From Ailurus styani (taxonomy: Eukaryota; Chordata; Mammalia; Carnivora; Ailuridae), in contig LNAC01000018.1 of assembly GCA_002007465.1 (NCBI GenBank), positions 7,952,979 through 8,016,978 on the forward strand: a DNA stretch of 64,000 nt, given 5' to 3'. The stretch's first letter is position 1. Every line of letters starts with the position of its first letter. The position numbers were made by a program, and so were the translations under genes. Positions 54,201-56,594 of this stretch are shown here, one piece after another. The notes under the pieces were generated by a model, which was not told where the DNA came from, made no database searches, and saw nothing but the letters and a program-made list of their open reading frames with translations.

Positions 54201-56045
54201 GCCAAGACTTTGTTAAATGAGTGGAAACCAGCTTTCTGGCTGTCTTTTACAGTTAACTAAGAGTGTTTGAAGGATCATCATTATGATGATGATTATGTTA
54301 CTGTTATTATAATATGGTAAAATGTAAGGAAAGATGTGTAATCAATTTATTTCTGTACTGTATTTTTTTGACAGCCCTTGATTGTGTCAAGTGTGCAGGG
54401 AGAAAATTAGGATGTTGATGCTTCCTTTTAGGTAGAATAAAGCATTAGTAAATACAGTTTGTTTGGTTTTTTGTTTTGTTTTGTTTTACTTCCCATGAGT
54501 AACTATTTTGCTATAATCTTAGATGCTTTTTTGAACATTTCCTTTTTTAGGCTTTTAGGAGATTATTATAAACATTATACCTAGAACACTCATGTTTTAT
54601 ATTTGGTACTTACAGGATACTAGTACAGAATAAGTATATGGTAATACTTTCATGTCTTTCCTTCCCATCATTTTCTAAAGAAGAACTTTTAATTACATAG
54701 CAAGTAATTAGCAGAAATGATACTCCAACCCTTTGCTTAGTTCTCAGGCTCACTTTACTTTGAAATGTATCATTTTTCTCATATATGATATATTATGAAT
54801 TCATTTTTACCCCTTTAAAAAAAACTACAAATTGTCATTCTGAGGATGGTCATTCCTGGAATATGTATTTTCTCCTAAACAATAATAATAATATCTCTAT
54901 TTACTGAAACTATCTGAAAAATATTTATCATAAAATTTAATAGAGATGCAGGTACTATTATCCTTTAATTTATGTTTTCTTTTCATAGAAGCTTACAAAG
55001 AAAAGAAACTGTGAAACAATACCATTTTGCATTTTAGCCATAACCTCATTGTAGAATGTCAAAATTGAAAGAGCCCCTTGATATATGAAACATAGTCTTC
55101 AAACCGGAGAAGACTCTGTCACTCTGCATATACATTCAGTTATCACTTTTCTTTCACATCAGTAGTGAGAATTGACTCATTGTGTTTTACATTATATAAG
55201 AATTTTATCTATCAACCAAGAAAATGGAGGAAGGGTTTTTTGATTTGTCAGATGTGGTGAGTCATCAAGTGGTATTTCTGTAGGCTATTTATCATAGCCT
55301 GTAGAAAGCGATTATTTTATCCAGATATATGTGTACTCATCCAATTTCATAAATTCTAACAGCTCCCATATGGAACCACTATCCTTGTACCAAAATTATT
55401 TAGTTCTTTTACATGAGTATGGATATTTGGTTAGTCTGTTGGTTATAAAATAGGATTGACATTTAAGCATCCAATTAAAGGATATGATTTTTTTTTTCTT
55501 CCCCAGAATAATTTCTTTTCTGTCGTTGTTTCTTTTGAAACAGGAGCAGGGTCTGTTCCACAAAAAAGACAGTGCCAGTCATGGCTTTCGAAACATTTAC
55601 CTGCGGGACACCACCACAGCAGAGGTGAACAATTTACTTTAAAGAATGGCCCTTTAGTTTTTTGAGCTGCAAGATTTTTTTTAAAAATCTGTTCTAATAC
55701 TACCCACTATTTCTCTCAAAAGATTTTCCAGTTTTAACTCTGGATGGGTATGTGAGTTTAAAATAATATATTTTGGGCTTACAGGCAGAAAGGTCTTATT
55801 TTGCATGGCACGTACAGACTATGTATTCTTGTCCTTTGCTGTCGGACCTGTGTGGAGAGTTCCAACTCTTGCTTTTATGCCTTTCTCCTCCATATGAGCC
55901 TGTACTTGTCTTTACCATTCATAGTAAATATTTTATTTTACAGAAAGTATGTAATGCCGTTGATGATGCACGGTCAATGAGACACCAGCAAAAACTGATG
56001 AAGCAATCATCACTGAAACTTCTCAGGCCCCAAATACCATTTTAA
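34..56045 (+). CDS. VPS13A: VPS13A (chorein), C-terminal half, 34 exons, 5' end outside window
   Basis: Joining 34 GT-AG exons gives one open frame of 1659 residues ending in TAA at 56043. I recognise the product as VPS13A from many conserved stretches, for example [38 protein letters not shown] and [22 protein letters not shown]13 proteins are long rods with a hydrophobic groove that move phospholipids in bulk between membranes. VPS13A acts at ER-mitochondrion, ER-lipid droplet and plasma-membrane contacts, and its loss in people causes chorea-acanthocytosis. Assuming the human length of 3174, the window starts near residue 1516. The N-terminal chorein domain and the FFAT motif therefore lie upstream of the window. 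Order seen here: end of the rod, VAB repeats (exons E6-E16), ATG2_C-like region (E21-E30) and PH-like domain (E31-E34). VPS13C is the closest alternative; the C-terminal sequence fits VPS13A better from memory. Exon labels E1-E34 are mine; human numbers are inferred. Confidence 0.95.
264..1682 (+). other. Intron E1-E2
   Basis: This intron is AT-rich and contains no SINE, L1 or other repeat that I recognise. A short (TA)n run lies at 1619-1636. I see no coding signal. Confidence 0.7.
1683..1775 (+). CDS. VPS13A: VPS13A exon E2
   Basis: The acceptor is ttctag and the donor is gttagt. The 31 codons run from [20 protein letters not shown] to EEFIIK in phase 0-0. They continue the rod region after ITT of E1. 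Confidence 0.9.
1776..3997 (+). other. Intron E2-E3 with a very old repeat
   Basis: Most of this intron is AT-rich unique sequence. From about 2640 to 3530 the composition changes. Phrases such as the 'lost weight' of a gggcctctaactcagacc block and cacaaaggcctttgtgtcc resemble a widespread ancient mammalian repeat, L2-like, that also occurs in this window near 50.6-52.3 kb. The family assignment is uncertain. The short ORFs inside it are not genes. Confidence 0.45.
3998..4363 (+). CDS. VPS13A: VPS13A exon E3
   Basis: The acceptor is tttaaag and the donor is gtatga. It encodes 122 codons in phase 0-0, starting [20 protein letters not shown]. The conserved [20 protein letters not shown] lies near its end. 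It forms part of the groove-forming rod. An acidic, Lys-rich stretch ([16 protein letters not shown]) is probably a surface loop. Confidence 0.94.
4749..4835 (+). CDS. VPS13A: VPS13A exon E4
   Basis: The acceptor is tttccag and the donor is gtaagg. It encodes 29 codons, [20 protein letters not shown] through WNLRLD, in phase 0-0. An antisense SINE lies immediately downstream, and its target-site duplication begins at intron position +5. Confidence 0.94.
4840..5080 (-). mobile_element. Carnivore tRNA-Lys SINE (antisense) beside the E4 splice donor
   Basis: The minus-strand SINE body spans about 4859-5060. It reads T-rich tail, CT/GA-rich region, then the tRNA-like head ending in GAGCCACCCAGGCGCCCC. 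It is flanked by 19-base duplications, ggaaaccgtagaatatctt at 4840 and ggaaaccatagaatatctt at 5061. The one difference is a CpG decay. The sequence type is the mustelid one. Confidence 0.93.
5120..5570. mobile_element. Possible old DNA-transposon remnant
   Basis: The start, agtgattctcaggatg, followed by a 'gaggcctttttggggg...gggatcagaactatttcat' pattern resembles the ends of hAT-type elements. So does the later stretch with gttttctcagttttagtttc and agctctttgagatcctcc. It is strongly decayed, and family and orientation are not determined. The rest of the intron to 6334 looks unique. Confidence 0.35.
6335..6490 (+). CDS. VPS13A: VPS13A exon E5
   Basis: The acceptor is catcatag and the donor is gtatgt. 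It encodes 52 codons in phase 0-0, including [20 protein letters not shown] and [19 protein letters not shown]. It links the rod to the following VAB repeats. Confidence 0.93.
6663..6927 (+). CDS. VPS13A: VPS13A exon E6, start of VAB-type repeats
   Basis: The acceptor is cctttcag and the donor is gtatgc. It encodes 88 codons plus one base. It carries [20 protein letters not shown] and [15 protein letters not shown]. The hydrophobic-Asn pattern (VKNAVG) recurs in later exons and matches the invariant Asn known from Vps13 adaptor-binding (VAB) repeats. The residue is seen; its role is inferred from the family. Confidence 0.94.
7180..7474 (+). mobile_element. Carnivore SINE, sense, with duplicated target site
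   Basis: The body at 7192-7462 starts with a tRNA-Lys-like head that is internally expanded by several cttaagtgt units. It continues with a CT-rich middle and an AT-rich tail. The 12-base duplication aattaccttaga lies at 7180 and 7463. It is more diverged than most SINEs in the window. Confidence 0.85.
7475..7688 (+). mobile_element. 5'-truncated carnivore SINE, sense, containing a foreign insert
   Basis: The element begins inside the SINE at tcatgatctctgag and ends in an A-rich tail. The same ttaccttaga bases follow it at 7679. Between the CT-rich part and the tail lies about 40 bases (7581-7620) that are not SINE; a near copy of them occurs at 9902. Confidence 0.75.
7738..7912 (+). mobile_element. 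Carnivore SINE, sense, internally deleted
   Basis: The SINE body is 7750-7900 with a head of ggcacctaggtggctcagtg. It lacks the usual GGGATCGAGCC to CAGCGGGG middle block. The 12-base duplication aagaatgtgtgt lies at 7738 and 7901. Confidence 0.92.
8353..8600 (-). mobile_element. Carnivore SINE, antisense, young
   Basis: This is a complete minus-strand element at 8371-8582 with a pure T tail. It has a perfect 18-base duplication, gcattaatccatttcttt, at 8353 and 8583. Confidence 0.96.
8795..9019 (-). mobile_element. Carnivore SINE, antisense, inside the L1 fragment
   Basis: The body is 8808-9006. A perfect 13-base duplication, agccccatcattt, lies at 8795 and 9007. It is the mustelid type. 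Confidence 0.95.
9084..9340 (-). mobile_element. Older carnivore SINE, antisense, inside the L1 fragment
   Basis: The body is about 9094-9330, with a TG microsatellite in the GA-rich part and the head ending in GAGTCACCCAGATGCCC. The 10-base duplication ctgtttcttg lies at 9084 and 9331. It belongs to a different, older sublineage than its neighbours (ATCAAGAGTCAGATGCTTAA). Confidence 0.9.
9598..9758 (+). CDS. VPS13A: VPS13A exon E7
   Basis: The acceptor is tgccttag and the donor is gtaatg. The first two bases complete the codon left open by E6. It encodes [20 protein letters not shown], then [20 protein letters not shown] and VITLRSPLQ. Phase is 1-0, within the VAB region. Confidence 0.94.
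9759..10742 (+). other. Intron E7-E8
   Basis: No SINE or L1 was recognised. At 9902-9953 there is a short tandem duplication (ttcattttgaatgtc / ttcattttaaatgtc), preceded by sequence that recurs inside a SINE at 7581. The rest is AT-rich and unique. Confidence 0.7.
10743..10864 (+). CDS. VPS13A: VPS13A exon E8
   Basis: The acceptor is tctaacag and the donor is gtacat. It encodes 40 codons plus two bases, including [20 protein letters not shown], then [19 protein letters not shown]. Phase is 0-2. Confidence 0.94.
10865..11363 (+). other. Intron E8-E9 with MIR-like fragment
   Basis: About 11185-11305 resembles a sense MIR SINE core (gactttgggcaagtttctta, then cctcatctctaaaaattgga). The remainder is AT-rich and unremarkable. 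Confidence 0.5.
11364..11658 (+). CDS. VPS13A: VPS13A exon E9
   Basis: The acceptor is tccctag and the donor is gtatgt. Its first base completes an Arg codon. It encodes [20 protein letters not shown], then [20 protein letters not shown] and [23 protein letters not shown] and LRNLLPY carry the VAB-repeat Asn. Confidence 0.95.
11790..12036 (-). mobile_element. MIR SINE, antisense
   Basis: The sequence has the hallmark antisense MIR order: tatgtgtgttaacacattta, then cccattttacagatgaagaa, then acccacagctagtaagttgt, then gggatttgaacctaggc. It is ancient and shared by mammals. The rest of intron E9-E10 shows nothing else that I recognise. Confidence 0.85.
12931..13320 (+). CDS. VPS13A: VPS13A exon E10, VAB domain
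   Basis: This is the longest exon in the window, with 130 codons in phase 0-0. The acceptor is gcttttag and the donor is gtgtgt. It includes [40 protein letters not shown] and [26 protein letters not shown] holds the repeat Asn. This falls in the segment once called SHR_BD/DUF1162, now VAB, which binds adaptors carrying a PxP motif in yeast Vps13. Confidence 0.95.
13700..13960. repeat. Ancient L2-like mammalian repeat
   Basis: The stretch ccttctaggcctttgtctgt, then gctagaatgcctcttcccg and ctgctgttcatcctttggct matches the common 'cctttgcacatgctgttcc...tcatccttc' ancient repeat. It is decayed, and I am not certain of the family. Confidence 0.5.
13982..14160. mobile_element. Non-autonomous hAT-type element, copy 1
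   Basis: The ends are imperfect inverted repeats (caatggttctcaaattt and the complement of catttcaaaaaccactg). The interior contains agtcagtaggtctgggtagg. Two further copies of this family lie near 19262 and 41156. Confidence 0.7.
14368..14592 (-). mobile_element. Carnivore SINE, antisense
   Basis: The body is 14384-14576. The 16-base duplication agtcccattgagtctt / agtcacgttgagtctt has two differences. It lies about 490 bases upstream of exon E11. Confidence 0.93.
15067..15171 (+). CDS. VPS13A: VPS13A exon E11
   Basis: The acceptor is ggtgtag, with a weak pyrimidine tract, and the donor is gtaaga. It encodes exactly 35 codons in phase 0-0: [20 protein letters not shown] through CPANNMEYL. 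Skipping would keep the frame. Oppositely oriented SINEs flank it. Confidence 0.94.
15266..15505 (+). mobile_element. Carnivore SINE, sense, long A tail
   Basis: The body is 15282-15491, with an A tail of more than 20. The duplication is approximately aaagtattatgtaa before and aaagtatgtaaagg after, differing by a 3-base indel. It starts about 110 bases after exon E11. Confidence 0.92.
16066..16230 (+). CDS. VPS13A: VPS13A exon E12, VAB domain
   Basis: The acceptor is tacacag and the donor is gtaaaa. It encodes 55 codons in phase 0-0, including [20 protein letters not shown] and [19 protein letters not shown]. The Asn of TIANKSS is the repeat Asn. Confidence 0.95.
16231..17738 (+). other. Intron E12-E13
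   Basis: The intron is AT-rich. About 17220-17320 is a probable antisense MIR fragment (tcagttttacagataaggct, then agatcaaacagttaggaagg). About 16545-16930 has the look of a decayed ancient repeat (agaggtgggatttgaactaa). No young element was seen. Confidence 0.5.
17739..17867 (+). CDS. VPS13A: VPS13A exon E13, VAB domain
   Basis: The acceptor is gttttcag and the donor is gtatgt. It encodes 43 codons in phase 0-0: [20 protein letters not shown], then [18 protein letters not shown]. Confidence 0.95.
18226..18359 (+). CDS. VPS13A: VPS13A exon E14, VAB domain
   Basis: The acceptor is tgcaatag and the donor is gtatga. It encodes 44 codons plus two bases, including [20 protein letters not shown] and [22 protein letters not shown] repeats the VAB Asn. 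Confidence 0.95.
18360..19828 (+). other. Intron E14-E15
   Basis: The intron is mostly unique and AT-rich. A C-rich run lies at 18799-18820. One hAT-type remnant lies at 19262-19418 and is listed separately. No coding signal was seen. Confidence 0.6.
19262..19418. mobile_element. Non-autonomous hAT-type element, copy 2
   Basis: It starts cttcttaaactttaatgatt, contains gatttagtaggttttaggca, and ends near cacagtttgagtagcaac. The layout is that of the element at 13982, but more decayed. Confidence 0.6.
19829..19955 (+). CDS. VPS13A: VPS13A exon E15
   Basis: The acceptor is gtttcag and the donor is gtatca. Its first base completes a Ser codon. It encodes [20 protein letters not shown], then [18 protein letters not shown]. 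Phase is 2-0. Confidence 0.95.
20227..20431 (-). mobile_element. Carnivore SINE, antisense
   Basis: The body is 20244-20415. A perfect 16-base duplication, taaagaaaggaatttt, lies at 20227 and 20416. Confidence 0.95.
20432..21864 (+). other. Intron E15-E16, 3' part
   Basis: No young repeat was recognised. A purine-rich patch at about 21180-21500 could be a decayed ancient repeat. The 82-codon ORF near 20918 shows no similarity that I recognise. Confidence 0.5.
21865..22100 (+). CDS. VPS13A: VPS13A exon E16, end of VAB region
   Basis: The acceptor is tccccag and the donor is gtacgg. It encodes 78 codons plus two bases, including [20 protein letters not shown], then [20 protein letters not shown] and [20 protein letters not shown]. 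Phase is 0-2. Confidence 0.95.
22101..23234 (+). other. Intron E16-E17, 5' part
   Basis: The sequence is AT-rich. About 22290-22620 may be a decayed ancient repeat (gaggaaacactcatggagga). There is no coding signal. Confidence 0.45.
23235..25531 (-). mobile_element. Mammalian L1 (L1M-type), antisense, 5'-truncated
   Basis: About 2.3 kb reads as the reverse strand of L1 ORF2 and its 3' end. Markers are atagtgtggtacgtttttca, ggaaaccactgatcttttta, ttgcaatttcctaattacat, ttttgcaaatattttctccc, gtctatttctggacccttta, and accattaagtacgatgttaa near the 5' limit. Many stops and frameshifts break the reading frame, so it is dead. Short ORFs here belong to it. Confidence 0.88.
25532..25741 (-). mobile_element. 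Old carnivore SINE, antisense, with (ATTC)n tail
   Basis: The SINE tail has become an ATTC microsatellite at 25537-25572. The body follows with aagcaggctccatgcccaga and the head complement gttgaatgtttaacccactg, then agccacccaagaggccc. It is more diverged than the mustelid-type copies and sits at the 5' limit of the antisense L1. Confidence 0.85.
25880..26400. mobile_element. Probable hAT/MER5-related remnant
   Basis: The stretch gcccataagtaaggttttat, then gaacacagccttgcttattc and tgtctgtggatgcttttgca matches the interior of MER5/Charlie-type elements. A 21-base tandem duplication (ctgtgctaaaagaatatt units) lies at 26329-26368. The boundaries are uncertain. Confidence 0.55.
27353..27766 (+). 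mobile_element. Young carnivore L1 3' end, 5'-truncated
   Basis: The body is about 27364-27755. It runs from aaacgaaatcttgccatttg and the gcgaaataagtcaatcagag block, through the 3' UTR (gtacccctggggcaaagaat), into a TAAA-rich tail. The duplication atcttttgtaa lies at 27353 and 27756. Its last 240 bases nearly match the copy at 40583. Confidence 0.92.
27870..28011 (+). CDS. VPS13A: VPS13A exon E17
   Basis: The acceptor is gttttag and the donor is gtatac. Its first base completes a Ser codon. It encodes [20 protein letters not shown], then [20 protein letters not shown]. Phase is 2-0. The ATG at 27856 lies in the intron and is not a start. Confidence 0.95.
28012..29066 (+). other. Intron E17-E18
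   Basis: The intron is AT-rich. No repeat family was recognised and no coding signal was seen. Confidence 0.6.
29067..29207 (+). CDS. VPS13A: VPS13A exon E18
   Basis: The acceptor is tccccag and the donor is gtaaca. It encodes 47 codons in phase 0-0: [20 protein letters not shown], then [20 protein letters not shown] and ARLYWLQ. It lies between the VAB and ATG2_C regions, in the late rod segment. Confidence 0.95.
29651..29877 (+). mobile_element. Carnivore SINE, sense, young
   Basis: The body is 29666-29862, opening GGCGCCTGGGTGGCTCAGTG. A perfect 15-base duplication, aatttcatatcctct, lies at 29651 and 29863. A third partial copy, aatttcatatcc, follows at 29878. Confidence 0.95.
30226..30307 (+). 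CDS. VPS13A: VPS13A exon E19
   Basis: The acceptor is a very long T run ending ttaag; the donor is gtaaga. It encodes 27 codons plus one base: [20 protein letters not shown], then KSIALDS. Phase is 0-1. Confidence 0.94.
30428..30497 (+). CDS. VPS13A: VPS13A exon E20
   Basis: The acceptor is ctcttag and the donor is gtaagt. It completes the Glu codon, then encodes [20 protein letters not shown] and QF plus two bases of a Lys codon. The intron before it is only 120 bases. Confidence 0.95.
30498..31140 (+). other. Intron E20-E21
   Basis: The sequence is AT-rich and apparently unique. No repeat was recognised. Confidence 0.6.
31141..31252 (+). CDS. VPS13A: VPS13A exon E21
   Basis: The acceptor is tcctcag and the donor is gtaaca. 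It encodes [20 protein letters not shown], then [17 protein letters not shown]. It opens the part that leads to the ATG2_C-like C-terminal helices, which in human VPS13A bind lipid droplets and mitochondria. Confidence 0.95.
31372..31485 (+). CDS. VPS13A: VPS13A exon E22
   Basis: The acceptor is ttttttag and the donor is gtttgt. It encodes 38 codons in phase 0-0: [20 protein letters not shown], then [17 protein letters not shown]. The intron before it is only 119 bases. Confidence 0.95.
31486..33430 (+). other. Intron E22-E23
   Basis: No SINE or L1 was recognised. Overlapping short ORFs on both strands near 32465-32860 have no family that I know. A cryptic exon-like stretch near 33320 is discussed among rejected items. 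Confidence 0.55.
33431..33570 (+). CDS. VPS13A: VPS13A exon E23
   Basis: The acceptor is tcttttag and the donor is gtaaga. It encodes 46 codons plus two bases: [20 protein letters not shown], then [20 protein letters not shown]. An acidic Lys/Glu loop interrupts beta-type sequence. Confidence 0.95.
33571..34165 (+). other. Intron E23-E24, 5' part
   Basis: The sequence is AT-rich with a G run at 33583-33592. No repeat was recognised before the SINE at 34194. Confidence 0.6.
34194..34375 (+). mobile_element. Carnivore SINE, sense, first of a trio
   Basis: It opens GGGCGCCTGGGTGGCTCAGT and ends in an A tail. Its own duplication is not clear, because the next SINE inserted immediately after its tail. 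Confidence 0.93.
34370..34622 (+). mobile_element. Carnivore SINE, sense, second of a trio, (A8C)n tail
   Basis: The body is 34384-34617. The duplication aaaaaccatgaa lies near 34372 and 34612. The tail carries aaaaaaaac repeats, an early stage of tail microsatellite growth. Confidence 0.93.
34758..34990 (+). mobile_element. Carnivore SINE, sense, third of a trio, very young
   Basis: The body is 34775-34973. A perfect 17-base duplication, aaaaatggttacataga, lies at 34758 and 34974. Confidence 0.96.
35116..35164 (+). repeat. 26-base tandem duplication
   Basis: The unit atctaaaaaatccattgtat plus ggt occurs at 35116 and again at 35142, with an identical 23-base core. Confidence 0.9.
35393..35474 (+). 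CDS. VPS13A: VPS13A exon E24
   Basis: The acceptor is ctcccag and the donor is gtaatt. It completes a Lys codon, then encodes [20 protein letters not shown] and VRHYSEQ. Phase is 2-0. Confidence 0.95.
35475..36450 (+). other. Intron E24-E25 with MIR fragment
   Basis: About 36140-36310 looks like an antisense MIR (atgagaagactgaggcccta, then caaggttacatagctgc, then ctggcacatagtgaa). The remainder is apparently unique. Confidence 0.5.
36451..36564 (+). CDS. VPS13A: VPS13A exon E25, ATG2_C-like region
   Basis: The acceptor is ccctttag and the donor is gtattg. It encodes 38 codons in phase 0-0: [20 protein letters not shown], then [18 protein letters not shown]. This motif is among the most conserved in the VPS13/ATG2 family and begins the amphipathic, membrane-contacting helices. 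Confidence 0.96.
37364..37439 (+). CDS. VPS13A: VPS13A exon E26, ATG2_C-like region
   Basis: The acceptor has a pure run of 20 T (37338-37357) before ggtcag; the donor is gtatgg. It encodes [20 protein letters not shown], then FGHTV plus one base. Confidence 0.95.
37440..37869 (+). other. Intron E26-E27
   Basis: The stretch at 37655-37710 (gttttaggtttacagaaaaa) resembles the same L1 3' segment seen antisense at 23256. It is a small fragment. Nothing else was recognised. Confidence 0.4.
37870..38033 (+). CDS. VPS13A: VPS13A exon E27, ATG2_C-like region
   Basis: The acceptor is tgatag and the donor is gtaagt. It encodes [20 protein letters not shown], then [20 protein letters not shown] and [11 protein letters not shown]. 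The alternation of Gly-rich small-residue helix and basic, Gln-rich segments is typical of the family. Confidence 0.96.
38034..39320 (+). other. Intron E27-E28 with MIR fragment
   Basis: About 38960-39075 resembles an antisense MIR (attttactggtatggaaact, then cccatggttacatggctga). AT-rich direct repeats lie at 38465-38535. There is no coding signal. Confidence 0.5.
39321..39366 (+). CDS. VPS13A: VPS13A exon E28
   Basis: The acceptor is tctttcag and the donor is gtaagt. This micro-sized exon of 46 bases encodes [15 protein letters not shown] plus one base. It is the smallest coding exon here apart from the alternative end at 43163. Confidence 0.95.
39660..40582 (+). mobile_element. Old L1M 3' end, sense
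   Basis: It carries ORF2 tail and 3' UTR sequence: ggtgtagtagctaagacagt, the gatcaatggaatagatttga block, gtagattagtggttgcctag, and an end at gaattataattcaataaagt. It is diverged and interrupted near its 3' end by the young L1 at 40583; a few bases continue at 40843. Confidence 0.85.
40567..40842 (+). mobile_element. Young L1 3' fragment nested in old L1
   Basis: The body is 40583-40826, about 244 bases of 3' UTR only. A perfect 16-base duplication, aaagttcttatattta, lies at 40567 and 40827. It differs from the 27.5 kb copy at only a handful of positions. Confidence 0.95.
40862..41088 (-). mobile_element. Carnivore SINE, antisense
   Basis: The body is about 40870-41076, mustelid type. The flanks aaaaattctt and aaaaatcttc suggest a decayed duplication. 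Confidence 0.9.
41156..41302. mobile_element. Non-autonomous hAT-type element, copy 3
   Basis: The ends are cagtggtggtaaaacttg and ctttaaaagccactg. The interior has gattcagtaggtctggggca. It is the same family as the copies at 13982 and 19262. Confidence 0.7.
41321..41544 (-). mobile_element. Carnivore SINE, antisense, near the E29 acceptor
   Basis: The body is 41336-41529. A perfect 15-base duplication, taaatttaacttctt, lies at 41321 and 41530. Its end is about 125 bases upstream of exon E29. Confidence 0.95.
41670..41793 (+). CDS. VPS13A: VPS13A exon E29, ATG2_C-like region
   Basis: The acceptor is ctatgaag and the donor is gtaatt. It encodes [20 protein letters not shown], then [20 protein letters not shown]. 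This is a hallmark VPS13 stretch of Gly-rich amphipathic helices ending in the near-invariant RPTGG..DMAS motif. Confidence 0.97.
42309..42423 (+). CDS. VPS13A: VPS13A exon E30 (about human exon 68)
   Basis: The acceptor is ccttacag and the donor is gtataa. It completes an Arg codon, then encodes [20 protein letters not shown] and [18 protein letters not shown]. The RLRPPR..HEDG.I.PY motif ends the helical region. Transcripts may continue to 47257 (long form) or 43163 (short form). Confidence 0.95.
43163..43186 (+). CDS. VPS13A: Candidate alternative terminal exon (human exon 69 position)
   Basis: A strong acceptor (ttctttttctgcctacacag) is followed in the frame of E30 by QEPEIQE and a TAA. 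VPS13A is known to have a transcript B that ends in an exon between 68 and 70, so the position fits. I could not reconcile this seven-residue end with the published length of human form B. It would remove the whole PH-like domain. A constitutive intron is the alternative reading. Confidence 0.5.
   Translation, partial: QEPEIQE
43187..46640 (+). other. Possible 3' UTR of the short form, otherwise intron
   Basis: About 3.4 kb is AT-rich and mostly free of young repeats. AATAAA signals lie at 46551 and 46617, the latter followed by GT-rich sequence. An old L1-like antisense patch may lie at 45480-45720. If exon 69 is used, this would be its untranslated tail; that is an inference. Confidence 0.35.
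45286..45414. repeat. (TA)n-rich microsatellite
   Basis: About 130 bases are almost only A and T (atatataatatataatatg units) and end in a short CA/GA run. The tract can fold back on itself and is likely length-polymorphic. Confidence 0.9.
46816..46996. mobile_element. Possible old hAT-type remnant
   Basis: The ends tcagtggttcttaaactctg and ctggagattaagaactccc look like weak inverted termini. It is decayed, and the family is not assigned. Confidence 0.35.
47257..47345 (+). CDS. VPS13A: VPS13A exon E31, start of PH-like domain
   Basis: The acceptor is tttttcag and the donor is gtatta. It encodes 29 codons plus two bases: [20 protein letters not shown], then KKTILMVTN. This is the first beta-strand pair of the C-terminal PH-like domain. 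In human VPS13A that domain binds XK, the McLeod protein. Confidence 0.95.
47346..48737 (+). other. Intron E31-E32, 5' part
   Basis: A perfect 22-base palindrome lies at 47414-47435. A possible antisense MIR lies at 47535-47660 (cccagttacacagctactga). The rest is AT-rich with no recognised repeat. Confidence 0.5.
48738..48957. mobile_element. MER5A-like hAT-Charlie element
   Basis: The inverted ends are cag.gagtcaacaa and the complement of tttgcccacccctg. The interior has aaaagggccagactataaat, then tacggtgtttcccaactatt and gctgtgttccagtaggatct. It is nearly full length for this small non-autonomous family. Flanking 8-mers atacagat and ataaagac may be a decayed target duplication. Confidence 0.85.
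49154..49224 (+). repeat. 45-base-spaced tandem duplication
   Basis: The unit gtatatgtattttgtaaaa plus a/c and ctatgta occurs near 49155 and 49200. It makes a fortuitous repeat in a short ORF. Confidence 0.85.
49380..50115 (-). mobile_element. Old L1-type sequence, antisense
   Basis: The phrases ttccttagaatgagttctta, cagtgggattgctgatttaa and tttgattgctaatgagtatg are typical of decayed antisense L1/HAL1 3' ORF2 sequence. Boundaries and subfamily are not resolved. Confidence 0.5.
50124..50490 (-). mobile_element. MaLR (MLT1/MST-type) LTR, antisense
   Basis: It shows the antisense order tctatgggctactataacaa, then cacagttctggaggctggga, then gctgtgtcctcacatggcaa, then aatacgatcacattggggtt. The LTR stands alone, with no internal viral genes beside it. 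Confidence 0.75.
51069..51157 (+). pseudogene. 5S rRNA retropseudogene, 3'-truncated and tailless
   Basis: The 89 bases match 5S rRNA positions 1-89 (gtctacggccataccaccct, then gaacgcgcccgatctcgtct, then ggaagctaagcagggtcggg). By recall they differ at only two sites, C46T and A74G. The last 30 or so bases are absent and there is no poly(A). The 15-base duplication agaaagatcgctggc lies at 51054 and 51156; its first two bases overlap the 5S end. The internal promoter is mostly present, but the missing 3' part rules out a working 5S gene. Confidence 0.95.
51238..51836 (-). mobile_element. MaLR (MLT1-type) LTR, antisense
   Basis: It shows the antisense MLT1 pattern: ttagttttctattgttgcgc, then cagcttaaaacaacac, then ctgctcagggtgtcacaggc, then ttggcagaattcagttcctt, and it ends gaattctgtttgccacac. 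It is a solo LTR without internal sequence. Confidence 0.75.
52650..53330. repeat. Ancient L2-like mammalian repeat
   Basis: The stretches gactattacagtagctttct, gatcatgcaatttcccgttg, agattaaagtcaaaatttac and ttccagctacagacctctat follow a common ancient repeat in the orientation opposite to 50.6-52.3 kb. ORFs here are by-products. Confidence 0.5.
53331..54048 (+). other. Intron E31-E32, 3' end
   Basis: A CT-rich tract lies at 53440-53485, then AT-rich unique sequence with two T runs near 53890 and 53922. No gene was seen. Confidence 0.6.
54049..54172 (+). CDS. VPS13A: VPS13A exon E32, PH-like domain
   Basis: The acceptor is caaaatag and the donor is gtaaga. It completes an Arg codon, then encodes [20 protein letters not shown], then [20 protein letters not shown]. 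Alternating hydrophobic residues fit PH-like strands. Confidence 0.95.
54173..55543 (+). other. Intron E32-E33
   Basis: The intron is AT-rich and contains ttttg and aataat short runs. No repeat family was recognised. Confidence 0.6.
55544..55624 (+). CDS. VPS13A: VPS13A exon E33, PH-like domain
   Basis: The acceptor is tgaaacag and the donor is gtgaac, the weakest donor in the set. It encodes 27 codons in phase 0-0: [20 protein letters not shown], then RDTTTAE. Confidence 0.93.
55944..56045 (+). CDS. VPS13A: VPS13A exon E34, last coding exon
   Basis: The acceptor is ttttacag. It encodes [20 protein letters not shown], then [13 protein letters not shown] and TAA at 56043. The helix rich in Gln and Lys closes the PH-like domain, and the end LLRPQ is the family's usual C-terminus. 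Confidence 0.95.
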   Translation, partial: KVCNAVDDARSMRHQQKLMKQSSLKLLRPQIPF

Positions 56046-56588
56046 TCACAGATCCAAGGGGGCTGCTACTGGGAGAAAAGCCAACCATCGGTCTTGTCTA
56101 TAAATCACTCTTCTTTATCTTGCTAATGAGAATTTTTCAAGCAATCCTTTAGTTTTAGAACTTTTTTCTAGGATCGGTGGTACTGGATTTTCCATTTTTT
56201 CCCCTTTAGTTTTGACTCTAATTTTGTAACCATCTGTATGTCAGCAACTCACTTCTATACTGCCACCTTAATGGGTCAGGACCTCAAAGAAATATTACTT
56301 GAAAGTCAGAGTGAAATTTCCATTAATGTTAAAGTCGTGAAGCAAAGGGCAATGGGCCTGTTTTAATTAAAGTTTTTACTGAAGAATAAGAGCTTAGAAT
56401 GACTAGTGTTCTTTAGGAGGTTTTAGACAAACCTTTGGACAAGTGTTGGATAATTTATTTAAAGGTAATTCGTTCAATTACTGAACTGAGATCATATTTT
56501 TGGTAAATCAGATAACTGAAGAAAAGCCACTAAAGGGAGAGATGACATGTTTTCTATTTTCTTTTTATGAAAACATTACTTTTCTCCT

Positions 56589-56594
56589 AATAAA
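56589..56594 (+). terminator. Poly(A) signal AATAAA, proximal
   Basis: The hexamer is followed by T-rich sequence (tttactttgctgcttatttt). It would give a 3' UTR of roughly 570 bases. Confidence 0.55.
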